From: JAGOTT01 sp964450795
GTDB taxonomy: Bacteria > Patescibacteriota > Minisyncoccia > Moranbacterales > UBA1568
Assembly (NCBI GenBank): GCA_964450795.1
Contig: CAYVDI010000008.1
Span: 1-25,686, forward strand
Length of the DNA: 25,686 bases
Reading direction: 5' to 3'
A program made the position numbers and the translations under genes. Under the pieces are notes generated by a model. It did not search any database and was not told the DNA's origin. It saw only the letters and a program-made list of their open reading frames with translations. Below are positions 1 through 6,990 of this stretch, piece by piece (within the stretch, counting starts at the first letter, position 1; the number at the start of each line of letters is the position of its first letter).

Positions 1-158
1 CTACTCACGCTGTTATAAACACCGGTGAAGATACTACAGCCTTTTCTTATACAGGCCTGTCCCTTTCGCCGGTCGATGGGCCCGGTGTCTTTATGTCGAC
101 TTTAAGTAGCGGGAGTAATAACGCCGCCGCCTTACGAGCTATCTACATTCGTAAATAA
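1..158 (+). CDS. C-terminal end of an unidentified protein (5' truncated by window edge)
   Basis: An open frame runs from the left edge to a TAA at 156-158 and encodes about 51 residues. It is rich in Thr, Ser, Gly, Ala and Asn and ends in AIYIRK. No cysteines or recognisable catalytic motif are visible. The composition would fit the last beta-strands of a secreted or surface protein, but that is only an impression. Its codons are more AT-rich than those of murA downstream (for example ATA, TTA, AGT and AAT), which could mean a different expression class or a transferred gene. A strong terminator follows 30 bases later, supporting a real gene end here. The family cannot be named. Confidence 0.6.
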   Translation, partial: THAVINTGEDTTAFSYTGLSLSPVDGPGVFMSTLSSGSNNAAALRAIYIRK

Positions 159-190
159 TTCTAATCTTTTGGTTCTAGAATATATTAACT

Positions 191-217
191 AAAAAACCGG
201 CATGATGCCGGTTTTTT
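191..217. terminator. Bidirectional Rho-independent terminator
   Basis: A perfect 12-bp stem (191-202 with 206-217) has a TGA loop, an A6 run on the left and a T6 run on the right. It closes the upstream partial gene and insulates the murA promoter. Confidence 0.9.
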
Positions 218-223
218 CTTTTC

Positions 224-252
224 TTGCCTGAATGATGGGTTTCCGCTAGAAT
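224..252 (+). promoter_or_regulatory. Sigma70-type promoter of the murA-mreB operon
   Basis: TTGCCT (224-229) and TAGAAT (247-252) are separated by exactly 17 bases. The predicted start is near 259, about 28 bases before the murA ATG. It lies directly after the terminator, where a new promoter is required. Confidence 0.65.
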
Positions 253-286
253 TCTCTTGTTATAGCTGTGATCCAGGAGAATTCCT

Positions 287-1549
287 ATGGATGTATTCGA
301 AATCGAAGGGGGAAAGCGGCTCAAGGGTACGATAGAGGTGCGCGGATCCAAAAACGCGACGACGCCGATTCTTGCCGCGACGCTTCTTTCTCCGAAAACA
401 AGCGTCATTTCCGGGATTCCGCTCATCGAGGACGTGTTCCGCATGCTCGAGATCCTCGAGAGCATGGGAGCGAAAGTGGAGTGGCGGGGGAAGCGGACAG
501 TTGCGGTGACGCCGGGGAAAATCGATCCCGCGAAGATGGATGTCGCGCTCGTGAAGAAGATCCGTTCGTCGATCCTGCTTCTCGGGTCGCTCTCCGCGCG
601 GTTCGACACCTTCACGCTCCATCAGCCGGGCGGGTGCACGATCGGCAAACGGCCGACGGACACGCATATCGATATCCTCGGGAAGCTCGGTGTGTCGGTC
701 ACGCGAGAGGAGAAAGGATATGTCATCGACGCGTCGAAGCGGAAACCGGGGAAGGCCGTCCTGCGGGAATTTTCGGTGACGGCGACGGAAAACGCGATGA
801 TGCTCGCGGCGGGATGCCCTGGCAAGACCGTCATCAAGATCGCGGCGGCGGAACCGCATGTCGAGGACCTCGGTCGGTTCCTGATCAAGATGGGCGCGAA
901 GATACAGGGTCTCGGGACGCATACGCTCACCATCACCGGATCGAAGCATCTCCGCGGGGCGACGCATACGGTCATCCCGGACGCGAACGAGGCGGCGACG
1001 TTCCTCATTCTCGGGGTCGCGACGGGGAGTCCGATCACGGTCAAGAATGCGCGCGAGGAGCATCTCGATCTGGTACTCGAGAAACTCCGTGAGTTCGGTG
1101 CCGATTTTTCGGTTTCGAAAAACGCGATCACGGTCATCCCGGCGAAGAAGCTTTCCGCGGTGCGGAAGGTGGAGACGCGGACCTATCCCGGGATTCCGAC
1201 CGATATCCAGGCGCCGCTTACGGTACTCGCGACGCAGGCGGAGGGCGAGACGCTCATCTTCGACACGCTCTTCGAAGGGCGATTCAATCATGCCTATGAG
1301 CTTGAAAAGATGGGTGCGAAGGTGCTCATCCTCAATCCGCACCAGGTGATGGTACTCGGGAAGACGCCGCTTCGGGGAACCGATATCCGGAGCTATGATC
1401 TCCGTGCGGGTGCGGCGCTCATCATCGCGGCCCTGTGTGCGGGCGGTACGACGGTCATCGAGGAGGTGTACCAGGTGGACCGGGGGTACGAGCGGATCGA
1501 GGAACGGCTCGCGAAACTCGGAGCTGTGATACGGAGAGTGGAAAAATAG
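287..1549 (+). CDS. murA: UDP-N-acetylglucosamine 1-carboxyvinyltransferase MurA
   Basis: MurA transfers enolpyruvate from PEP to UDP-GlcNAc, the first committed step of cytoplasmic peptidoglycan synthesis. The 420-aa length is normal for the family. Visible signatures are Lys22-Asn23 in the N-terminal SKNATTPIL motif, the active-site loop PGGCTIGKRPTDTHI with Cys117 (the fosfomycin-target position, equivalent to E. coli Cys115), the catalytic-base motif GIPTD with Asp306, and the C-terminal DRGYERIEERL motif. The start is supported by AGGAGA at 275-280, six bases before the ATG. mreB begins 9 bases after the stop, so the two are very likely co-transcribed. Because Cys117 is retained, the enzyme should be of the fosfomycin-sensitive type (inference from the family). 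Confidence 0.97.
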   Translation: MDVFEIEGGKRLKGTIEVRGSKNATTPILAATLLSPKTSVISGIPLIEDVFRMLEILESMGAKVEWRGKRTVAVTPGKIDPAKMDVALVKKIRSSILLLGSLSARFDTFTLHQPGGCTIGKRPTDTHIDILGKLGVSVTREEKGYVIDASKRKPGKAVLREFSVTATENAMMLAAGCPGKTVIKIAAAEPHVEDLGRFLIKMGAKIQGLGTHTLTITGSKHLRGATHTVIPDANEAATFLILGVATGSPITVKNAREEHLDLVLEKLREFGADFSVSKNAITVIPAKKLSAVRKVETRTYPGIPTDIQAPLTVLATQAEGETLIFDTLFEGRFNHAYELEKMGAKVLILNPHQVMVLGKTPLRGTDIRSYDLRAGAALIIAALCAGGTTVIEEVYQVDRGYERIEERLAKLGAVIRRVEK

Positions 1550-1558
1550 TCTTCAAAC

Positions 1559-2572
1559 ATGAGTTTCTTCGTGAAAAAAATAGGGATCGACCTCGGAACG
1601 GCGAATACGCTTGTATTCGTGCCGGGCAAGGGCGTCGTGATCAACGAACCGTCCGTGGTCGCCGTGTCCGTGTTCGAGAACAAGGTGCTCGCAGTCGGAA
1701 ACGAGGCGAAGGAGATGCTCGGACGGACGCCGGATACGATTGTCGCGTCCCAGCCCTTGCGCGATGGCGCCATCGCGGATTATCGCGTCACCGAGGCGAT
1801 GCTCCGGTATTTCATACAGAAGGTCGGTGGGAAATTCCGATTCTTTCGTCCGGAGGTGGTGTTGTCGATTCCGGCCGGAGTGACGTCGACCGAACGGCGT
1901 GCGGTGGTCGATGCGGCACAGAAAGCCGGGGCGCGTTCGGCATACGTCGTGAAGGAGCCGATACTGGCCGCGATCGGCGCAGGCATTCCGATTCATACCG
2001 CGCAGGGGAACATGATCATCAACATCGGTGGCGGGACATCGGAAATCGCGGTGATCTCCCTCGGAGGAGTGGTGGCGTCGGCGTCGGCGCGCGTCGGCGG
2101 GAACCGGATCGATCTCGCTATCTCGGACTATATCAAGCGGAAATACAGCCTCGCAATAGGGGAGCGGACGGCGGAGGAAGTTAAGATCAAGATCGGTGCG
2201 GCGATCGCACAGGTGAAGGAAGACCATATGGAAATCCGCGGTCGTGACCTCATGGGCGGATTGCCGAAGACGATTTCGATCTCCTCGAACGAGGTGACGG
2301 AGGCGATCCAGGATGAGTTGCGCGAGATCATAAACGTCGTGAAGCAGGTCCTGCAGGAGACGCCGCCCGAGCTCGCGGCGGATATCATGGACAAGGGGAT
2401 GGTGCTTTCCGGAGGGACGGCGCAGCTCCGTTTTCTCGATCAGCTCATCGGAAAGACGATCGGCGTGCCGTGCTACGTGGCGGACGATCCGGCGTTCTGC
2501 GTGGTGAAGGGAGCCGGTATCGTGCTCGAGAACCTCGAGGCGTACAAGCGGAGCATCATGCTCGGGAAATGA
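1559..2572 (+). CDS. mreB: Rod-shape-determining actin homologue MreB
   Basis: MreB forms membrane-associated filaments that direct lateral cell-wall synthesis. This 337-aa protein has the actin-fold nucleotide-binding motifs in order: phosphate-1 GIDLGTANT (residues 9-17), phosphate-2 INIGGGT (154-160) and the adenosine motif GMVLSGGTAQL (280-290). The N-terminus MSFFVKKIGIDLG matches typical MreB, although there is no strong SD just before the ATG; GGAGAG lies about 20 bases upstream, inside the end of murA. It is sandwiched between murA (9-base gap) and a GT4 gene (4-base gap), consistent with a wall-synthesis operon. No mreC, mreD or rodA is seen in the window. The residue before the conserved EP of the catalytic region is Lys (KEPILAAIGAG) rather than the more common Glu. 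Confidence 0.97.
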   Translation: MSFFVKKIGIDLGTANTLVFVPGKGVVINEPSVVAVSVFENKVLAVGNEAKEMLGRTPDTIVASQPLRDGAIADYRVTEAMLRYFIQKVGGKFRFFRPEVVLSIPAGVTSTERRAVVDAAQKAGARSAYVVKEPILAAIGAGIPIHTAQGNMIINIGGGTSEIAVISLGGVVASASARVGGNRIDLAISDYIKRKYSLAIGERTAEEVKIKIGAAIAQVKEDHMEIRGRDLMGGLPKTISISSNEVTEAIQDELREIINVVKQVLQETPPELAADIMDKGMVLSGGTAQLRFLDQLIGKTIGVPCYVADDPAFCVVKGAGIVLENLEAYKRSIMLGK

Positions 2573-2576
2573 AATT

Positions 2577-3671
2577 ATGCTTATCGGTATCGACGCGTCC
2601 CGCGCGTTCCTGCGGCGACGGACGGGAATAGAGGAATACAGCTATCAGGTCATACGGTCTTTGCGCGATGCGGTCCCGAAAGAGAATCGCGTGGTTTTGT
2701 ACGTGAGGCCCGGGCAACGGATCGATTTCGAGATACCGAGGAACTGGATGGTGAAAAAGCTCTGGGCACCACGGTTTTGGACCCAGGTAAGGCTTTCGCT
2801 CGAGATGCTCTTTCATCCGCCGGATGTTCTCTTCGTTCCGGCGCATACCGTGCCGATCATTCATCCGAAAGACACGGTCGTGACCGTCCACGGACTCGAG
2901 TACGAGACGTTTCCGGAGGCGTATTCGTTCCTGGAACGGCTCTATATGGGATTTTCGATCCGATTCTCGGTCCGTGTGGCAAGCCGGGTTATCGCGGTGT
3001 CGGAGAATACGAAGCGGGATCTGGCGCGTCTGTACGGCGTCCCGGAAGGGAAGATGTCGGTGGTATACGAGGGGGTCGGCAGGAATCAGGAATCAGGAAT
3101 CAGGAATCAGGAATCGAAAACTGACTCAAAATTCAAAATTCAAAATTCAAAATACCTACTATTCATCGGGCGGCTGGAGGAGCGGAAGAATATCGTCCGG
3201 ATTATCGAGGCATTCGGAATACTCAAGGAAAAATATGACATCCCGCATGAGCTGGTGCTTGCCGGGAAGCCGGGCTTCGGTTATGAAAAGATTCGATCCG
3301 CCATTCGCCATTCGCCATTCGCCATTCGTGAATTGGGGTATGTGAGCGAAGAGGAAAAATGGGAACTTTTGAGGAATGCGGAGGCCTTTCTCTTCCCGAC
3401 ATTGTACGAAGGTTTCGGACTTCCCGTGCTTGAGGCGCAGGCAGTCGGGGTTCCGGTCGTCGCTTCGGACACCTCGTCATCGCCCGAAATCGGAGGGGCC
3501 GGTGCGATATATGCGGATCCGCTCGTGTCCGAGAGTATCGCCGAACAGGCCTGGAAACTCCTTTCGGAAAAGGACGTCAGGGATGCTATAATAGCGGCAG
3601 GGCGCGAAAACGTCCGTCGGTTCGACTGGAGGAAATGCGCGGAAGGAATCGCGGGATTGCTTCGGAAATAA
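2577..3671 (+). CDS. GT4-family glycosyltransferase interrupted by in-frame heptamer repeats
   Basis: This is a cytoplasmic GT-B fold, retaining glycosyltransferase, probably acting in surface polysaccharide or glycolipid synthesis; donor and acceptor are unknown. The N-terminal half starts MLIGIDASRAF and contains RTGIEEY and VHGLEYETFPE; the C-terminal donor domain starts at YLLFIGRLEERKN (from about residue 193) and carries the EX7E-type motif YEGFGLPVLEA (Glu278, Glu286) and VVASDTSSSPEI. At 364 aa it is of normal length. Residues about 168-192, the interdomain linker, are encoded by GGAATCA and TCAAAAT heptamer arrays, and residues about 242-251 by a CCATTCG array. The frame stays open and all core motifs remain, so I treat the gene as functional. 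It starts 4 bases after the mreB stop, in the same operon. Confidence 0.9.
   Translation: MLIGIDASRAFLRRRTGIEEYSYQVIRSLRDAVPKENRVVLYVRPGQRIDFEIPRNWMVKKLWAPRFWTQVRLSLEMLFHPPDVLFVPAHTVPIIHPKDTVVTVHGLEYETFPEAYSFLERLYMGFSIRFSVRVASRVIAVSENTKRDLARLYGVPEGKMSVVYEGVGRNQESGIRNQESKTDSKFKIQNSKYLLFIGRLEERKNIVRIIEAFGILKEKYDIPHELVLAGKPGFGYEKIRSAIRHSPFAIRELGYVSEEEKWELLRNAEAFLFPTLYEGFGLPVLEAQAVGVPVVASDTSSSPEIGGAGAIYADPLVSESIAEQAWKLLSEKDVRDAIIAAGRENVRRFDWRKCAEGIAGLLRK
3080..3115 (+). repeat. GGAATCA heptamer array inside the GT4 gene
   Basis: Four full tandem copies of GGAATCA span 3082-3109, followed by GGAATC and preceded by CA. Since three 7-base units make 21 bases, the translation is itself a seven-residue periodic peptide (RNQESGI type). 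Confidence 0.95.
3126..3153 (+). repeat. TCAAAAT heptamer array inside the GT4 gene
   Basis: Four exact tandem copies of TCAAAAT lie 10 bases after the first array. They encode the DSKFKIQNSK-type stretch of the linker and are markedly AT-rich compared with the rest of the gene. Confidence 0.95.
3301..3328 (+). repeat. CCATTCG heptamer array inside the GT4 gene
   Basis: Four exact tandem copies of CCATTCG encode the RHSPFAIR-type stretch in the donor domain, in the loop after AGKPGFGYEKI. A degenerate partial copy (ATTCGATCCG, 3291-3300) precedes it. Confidence 0.95.
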
Positions 3672-3699
3672 AAAAGGACCCGCGCGTTGCGAGGGCCTT
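3669..3699 (-). terminator. Rho-independent terminator of the small - strand gene
   Basis: Read on the - strand, AAGGCCC pairs imperfectly with GGGTCCTT around a GC-rich loop, followed directly by a T run. It lies about 20 bases past the stop of the 66-aa - strand gene. On the + strand it lacks a T run, so it probably does not stop + strand transcription. Confidence 0.6.
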
Positions 3700-3720
3700 G
3701 TGGCGGAAGAACCGAGGCGT

Positions 3721-3921
3721 TCAATGTGTCCTTCGTTTCCTGGAAGCGGAGAAGAGCGCGATGAAAATCCACCAGAAGAGAATCGACACCATTTTTTGGT
3801 GAAGAACGCCTTTTGTCGGGGTAGCCGACCGATTATCGTTCCGGCGATCGAACCACTGCTCCGGAGTTTTTCTGACCCGGGGGTTTCCTGGGGGAGGTTT
3901 CCGAAAGAACGAACTGTCCAT
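3721..3921 (-). CDS. Small single-pass membrane protein (66 aa), unknown function
   Basis: The family is not recognised. The protein starts MDSSFFRKPPPGNPRV, continues with a polar, basic, proline-containing stretch (TPEQWFDRRNDNR), then a hydrophobic segment at about residues 43-58 (KMVSILFWWIFIALFSA), and ends in the basic tail SRKRRTH. The positive tail would favour an N-out/C-in topology if the segment is a true anchor. The ATG at 3921 is preceded by AAGGAG with 7 bases of spacing. A near-consensus promoter lies at 3957-3985 and a terminator at 3669-3699, so all the parts of an independent gene are present. It lies antisense between two + strand GT4 genes. A possible GTG start at 3954 is less likely, because the predicted transcript begins near there. 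It could act with the surrounding glycosyltransferases, but only position suggests this. Confidence 0.72.
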   Translation of the reverse strand: MDSSFFRKPPPGNPRVRKTPEQWFDRRNDNRSATPTKGVLHQKMVSILFWWIFIALFSASRKRRTH

Positions 3922-3956
3922 GGCGCTACTCCTTTCCGTGACGGGCACTAACACGA

Positions 3957-3985
3957 ATGATATGAGGAAAAATTCATCGGGTCAA
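3957..3985 (-). promoter_or_regulatory. Near-consensus sigma70 promoter for the 66-aa membrane protein
   Basis: On the - strand, TTGACC (3985-3980) and TATCAT (3962-3957) are 17 bases apart, each one mismatch from consensus. The predicted start is near 3950, giving a leader of about 30 bases that contains the AAGGAG SD. The site occupies DNA just upstream of the GT4 start at 3992, which argues against the longer GT4 start at 3920. Confidence 0.8.
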
Positions 3986-3991
3986 GCCGGT

Positions 3992-5095
3992 ATGCGGGTC
4001 GCGTTCGTGCATGACTTCCTTGTTTCCTACGGCGGGGCGGAACGGGTTCTGGAAAGTCTCATCAAGCTCTATCCGGACGCGCCGATCTATACGCTTCTTC
4101 ATGATGAACGCGCGATGCATGGACGGTTCCCGGGCAGGGAAATCAGGACGTCGTTTCTCCAGAAATTGCCGCGGTTTATCCGGAAACGGTACCGGCTTCT
4201 TCTTCCGTTTTTTCCGATCGGGGTCGAGACGTTCGATCTGCGCGACTTCGATCTCGTCCTGTCGTCTTCCGGAGCATGGTCGAAGGGGGTCGTGACGCGG
4301 CTTCATACCACCCATATCGCGTATCTCCACTCGCCCATGCGTCTCCTGTGGGATGCGAATGAACGATACCTCCGGGCTGTCCGTGCGGGGATGCTCGCGC
4401 GGTTTTTCGGGAGGATGATTCTTTCCTATCTGCGGATGTGGGACTCGCAGGCCGCAGAGCGACCGGATACGATTGTTTCGAACTCGGAATATACCAGGAG
4501 TCGTGCCATGAAATATTATCGTCGCGATTCATCGGTGGTATATCCGACGGTCACTCTCCGAAAACGTGAAGGAGCGACCGCGGGAAAGCTGTTCTTCCTC
4601 ATCGTTTCACGACTTACGGAAAGCAAGGGCGTGGAAGCGGCTATCGAAGCATTCAATAAGCTCGGGTTAAGGTTGGTCATCGTCGGGGAAGGTCGTGAGC
4701 GGAAGCGGCTCGAAAGGATGGCCGGCGGGAACGTATCGTTTCTCGGATTCGTGGATGATGCTCGACTAGGGGAGCTGTATGCGGAAGCGACGGCGGTCGT
4801 GGTCCCTTCCGAAGAGGATTTCGGTATGGCCGCCGCGGAGGCGATCGCCGCAGGAACGCCCGTCATCGCGCTTGGTCGGGGCGGTTCGCTCGAGATTGTC
4901 GAGAAAGGCGTGACCGGAGAATTGTTCCGGTCGGATACCCCGGAAGTCCTTGCTGACGCGGTCCGACGGTTCCTGGAGAACGGTGCCTCCCGATACGAGG
5001 CCGGTTGTCGCGCCGTGGCCGGTCGTTTCTCCGAGGAGCGCTTCCTTTCGGAATGGAGACGGATAGTGGACGGCGTCATGTCGGAAACAAAGTAG
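3992..5095 (+). CDS. GT4-family glycosyltransferase (WbaZ/mannosyltransferase-like)
   Basis: This GT-B fold transferase probably adds a sugar to a surface glycan or lipid-linked intermediate. The chosen start gives 367 aa beginning MRVAFVHDFLVSYGGAERV, the typical N-terminal strand and glycine loop. HIAYLHSPMRLLWD resembles the acceptor-side motif of WbaZ-like mannosyltransferases. The donor domain begins near LFFLIVSRLTESKG and carries the EX7E-type motif SEEDFGMAAAEAIAAGTPV. Upstream in-frame starts at 3920 and 3962 exist, but they would add residues unlike the family and overlap a - strand promoter. No clear + strand promoter is seen between 3672 and 3991, so it may depend on read-through from the mreB operon. 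holB follows after 22 bases. Sugar specificity cannot be read from the sequence. Confidence 0.88.
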   Translation: MRVAFVHDFLVSYGGAERVLESLIKLYPDAPIYTLLHDERAMHGRFPGREIRTSFLQKLPRFIRKRYRLLLPFFPIGVETFDLRDFDLVLSSSGAWSKGVVTRLHTTHIAYLHSPMRLLWDANERYLRAVRAGMLARFFGRMILSYLRMWDSQAAERPDTIVSNSEYTRSRAMKYYRRDSSVVYPTVTLRKREGATAGKLFFLIVSRLTESKGVEAAIEAFNKLGLRLVIVGEGRERKRLERMAGGNVSFLGFVDDARLGELYAEATAVVVPSEEDFGMAAAEAIAAGTPVIALGRGGSLEIVEKGVTGELFRSDTPEVLADAVRRFLENGASRYEAGCRAVAGRFSEERFLSEWRRIVDGVMSETK

Positions 5096-5117
5096 CGTTC
5101 CATTGTCATCTGCTCAT

Positions 5118-5999
5118 ATGGATATCATCGGACATGGTGTCATCCGTAAAAGGCTTTCCGCCCTTGCGTCGGCCGACACTTTGCCGCACCAGGCTTTTCT
5201 TTTCGTCGGGGCGGAGGGTGTGGGAAAGTCGCTTTCGGCGCGTGAATTTTCCAGTCATCTGCTCGGAATGAACGGGAATGATCCCGAGGGAGCGCAGGAT
5301 CTGATGATCATCCGTCCCGAAGTCGGGGAACAGAGGGAAAAACTGATTCCGGTGGAAGCCGTCCGTGACGCGGCGGTGTTTCTCTCGCGATTTCCCGCGG
5401 ACGCGAAACGTCGCGTGGTACTCATCGAACACGCGGAGCTTCTTTCCGAACAGGCACAGAACGCCCTTCTCAAGATATTCGAAGAGCCGAATGAGAGTTC
5501 GGTCATCATCCTGGTCGCGTCGCGGACGGGCAGTATCCGCGATACCATCCGCTCCCGGGCGTTCCGGGTCGCGTTCCCGCTTGTTCCGGAAAGGGATCTT
5601 CGAAACGGCGTGGAGCGATTTTTCGGGGATGCCGCATCATCGATCGAGCCGTTCTTTTTCGCGCTCGGTCGTCCTGGAATAATCGTTTCCGCGCTTCGTG
5701 ATCCGGAGGCGTTCGCGAAGCGACGGGATATCCTTCGCCATCTTTTCCGCCTGTCCTCGCTTCCGTTTCATGAGCGACTCAGCATTTCGGAAACGGTCTC
5801 CTCCGATATCCGGGAGGCGATCATGCTTTTCGAGTGGTGGGAAACGGGTCTCCGTGCGCTCCGCAAGGACGAGACGGACCCGAACCGGCTCCGACGCTTC
5901 TACTCTTTCCTTGGGGATATAGAGACATGTCTGCAGTCCTTGCGCGATACGAACGCGAACGCGAGGCTTCTTGTTGATCGGCTTCTCCTTTCGGTCTGA
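5118..5999 (+). CDS. holB: DNA polymerase III delta' subunit (clamp loader)
   Basis: Delta' is the stator of the clamp loader that opens the beta sliding clamp for replication. The 293-aa AAA+ protein starts MDIIGHGVIRKRL and has Walker A GAEGVGKS (residues 31-38), a Walker-B-like VLIEHAELL and the characteristic QNALLKIFEEP (about 114-124). The sensor/arginine-finger region reads IRSRAFRVAF, so the usual SRC motif is SRA. The cysteine-rich zinc module of longer DnaX/delta' proteins is not evident. The ATG at 5118 is preferred over an upstream TTG at 5103 because the family N-terminus fits. The gene lies between a GT4 and an ftsQ-like gene with short gaps, so it is probably co-transcribed. 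It is somewhat shorter than E. coli HolB. A degenerate DnaX is the alternative but less likely reading. Confidence 0.88.
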   Translation: MDIIGHGVIRKRLSALASADTLPHQAFLFVGAEGVGKSLSAREFSSHLLGMNGNDPEGAQDLMIIRPEVGEQREKLIPVEAVRDAAVFLSRFPADAKRRVVLIEHAELLSEQAQNALLKIFEEPNESSVIILVASRTGSIRDTIRSRAFRVAFPLVPERDLRNGVERFFGDAASSIEPFFFALGRPGIIVSALRDPEAFAKRRDILRHLFRLSSLPFHERLSISETVSSDIREAIMLFEWWETGLRALRKDETDPNRLRRFYSFLGDIETCLQSLRDTNANARLLVDRLLLSV

Positions 6000-6005
6000 T
6001 CGCGT

Positions 6006-6932
6006 ATGTTCTGGAAAAAACGAAAAGCCGATCCGGTTCCGAGAGAAAAGAATCTTTTCCGTGAGGCGTTTCTCCCACCGAAAAGCGTGGAGCCGCCGAA
6101 GCGGCCATCGAAACGTCTGTTTCAGCCGAAGTCGCGGCATGTCGGCATATTTTTTCTGTGGATCCTGTTCTTCGGATCGTCGGCATACATTCTCTTTCTG
6201 GCATCGTTTCATTCCATCGGGCATGTGAAGGTGTTCGGATCACACGACATACCGGCTTCGCGGCTCGAGCGGTTCTTGCAGGAGGGGATGGATGGGAAGC
6301 GGTTTTTCCTCTTTCCGAAGGACAATTTCTTTCTCTTTTCCACGGAGGAGGCGTCGGCGAAGCTTCTCGAAGCGTTTCCGAAGCTTCGTTCCGCCGATGT
6401 GCGAAGGCGGTTTCCCGATGTCGTGGAGGCGACGGTTTCCGAGCGGGAGAAGATAGTTCTCTGGTGTGTTTCCGGGAACTGCTCGTTGCTCGGTGACGAC
6501 GGCAGGGCACGTGATGCGCGATTCGCCGAGCAGGAAGAAAACGCGCGATTCCTTATCCGGATCGATGATTTGAGCGGCCGGGAGGTTTCTTTTGGTGATA
6601 CCGTGATCGACGGTGATGGATTCTCCAGGTTCTCCCGCCTTGAACAGGGGCTTCGTGAGTCGGGGGTGGTCCAGATTTCTTCGGAAGTATCCACCCCGTC
6701 ACGGGTGTCCGGAGAATTCCGATTCATGACGACCGAAGGGTGGTACATTCTCGCGAGTACGGTTCCGGATCCGGAGACGACGCTCGCGGAGCTTCGGATA
6801 ATCCTTTCAAAGGAGATCACTGAGGAAAAGCGTCCGAAACTCCGCTACATCGATCTGCGTACGGAGAAAAAGGCGTTTTACAGTCTTATTCAGGAGGAAC
6901 CGATCGAGGATGCGGCCACGGAGAAAAAGTGA
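6006..6932 (+). CDS. FtsQ/DivIB-like cell-division protein with POTRA domain
   Basis: This bitopic protein is probably a divisome component acting outside the membrane. A basic, proline-containing cytoplasmic tail (residues 1-45) precedes one membrane segment (about 46-68, GIFFLWILFFGSSAYILF). A POTRA-like domain follows (about 70-150): IGHVKVFGSHDIPASRL, then FFLFPKDNFFLFS, the PKLRSADVRRRFPDVVEATVSERE strand-helix pattern, and a second domain ending in a charged tail. Cys154 and Cys159 lie close together (LWCVSGNCSLL) and could form a disulfide. Length (308 aa) and order match FtsQ/DivIB. It begins 6 bases after the holB stop and ends the rightward transcription unit at a terminator. ftsA and ftsZ are not in the window. 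Sequence conservation in this family is low, so the call rests on architecture. Confidence 0.75.
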   Translation: MFWKKRKADPVPREKNLFREAFLPPKSVEPPKRPSKRLFQPKSRHVGIFFLWILFFGSSAYILFLASFHSIGHVKVFGSHDIPASRLERFLQEGMDGKRFFLFPKDNFFLFSTEEASAKLLEAFPKLRSADVRRRFPDVVEATVSEREKIVLWCVSGNCSLLGDDGRARDARFAEQEENARFLIRIDDLSGREVSFGDTVIDGDGFSRFSRLEQGLRESGVVQISSEVSTPSRVSGEFRFMTTEGWYILASTVPDPETTLAELRIILSKEITEEKRPKLRYIDLRTEKKAFYSLIQEEPIEDAATEKK

Positions 6933-6945
6933 TCGGATGGTCTCG

Positions 6946-6976
6946 AAAAACTCCCGGGATTCCCGGGAGTTTTTTT
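6946..6976. terminator. Bidirectional terminator between ftsQ-like and GT39-like genes
   Basis: CTCCCGGG (6951-6958) pairs with CCCGGGAG (6962-6969) around an ATT loop, flanked by A5 on the left and T7 on the right. It serves two convergent genes ending at 6932 and 6991. Confidence 0.95.
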
Positions 6977-6990
6977 CGTTCTTTTGTTTC

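Noticed and set aside
260..1342. Long - strand open frame (360 aa) opposite murA
   Set aside because: It is extremely Arg/Glu-rich with no SD or family resemblance; a codon-bias shadow of murA.
3080..3328. Heptamer arrays as a CRISPR array or as evidence of a pseudogene
   Set aside because: Units are seven bases with no spacers, and the coding frame stays open with all GT4 motifs present.
3920..3991. Longer GT4 start at 3920 or 3962
   Set aside because: The added residues precede the canonical MRVAFVHDF start and overlap the - strand gene's promoter and SD.
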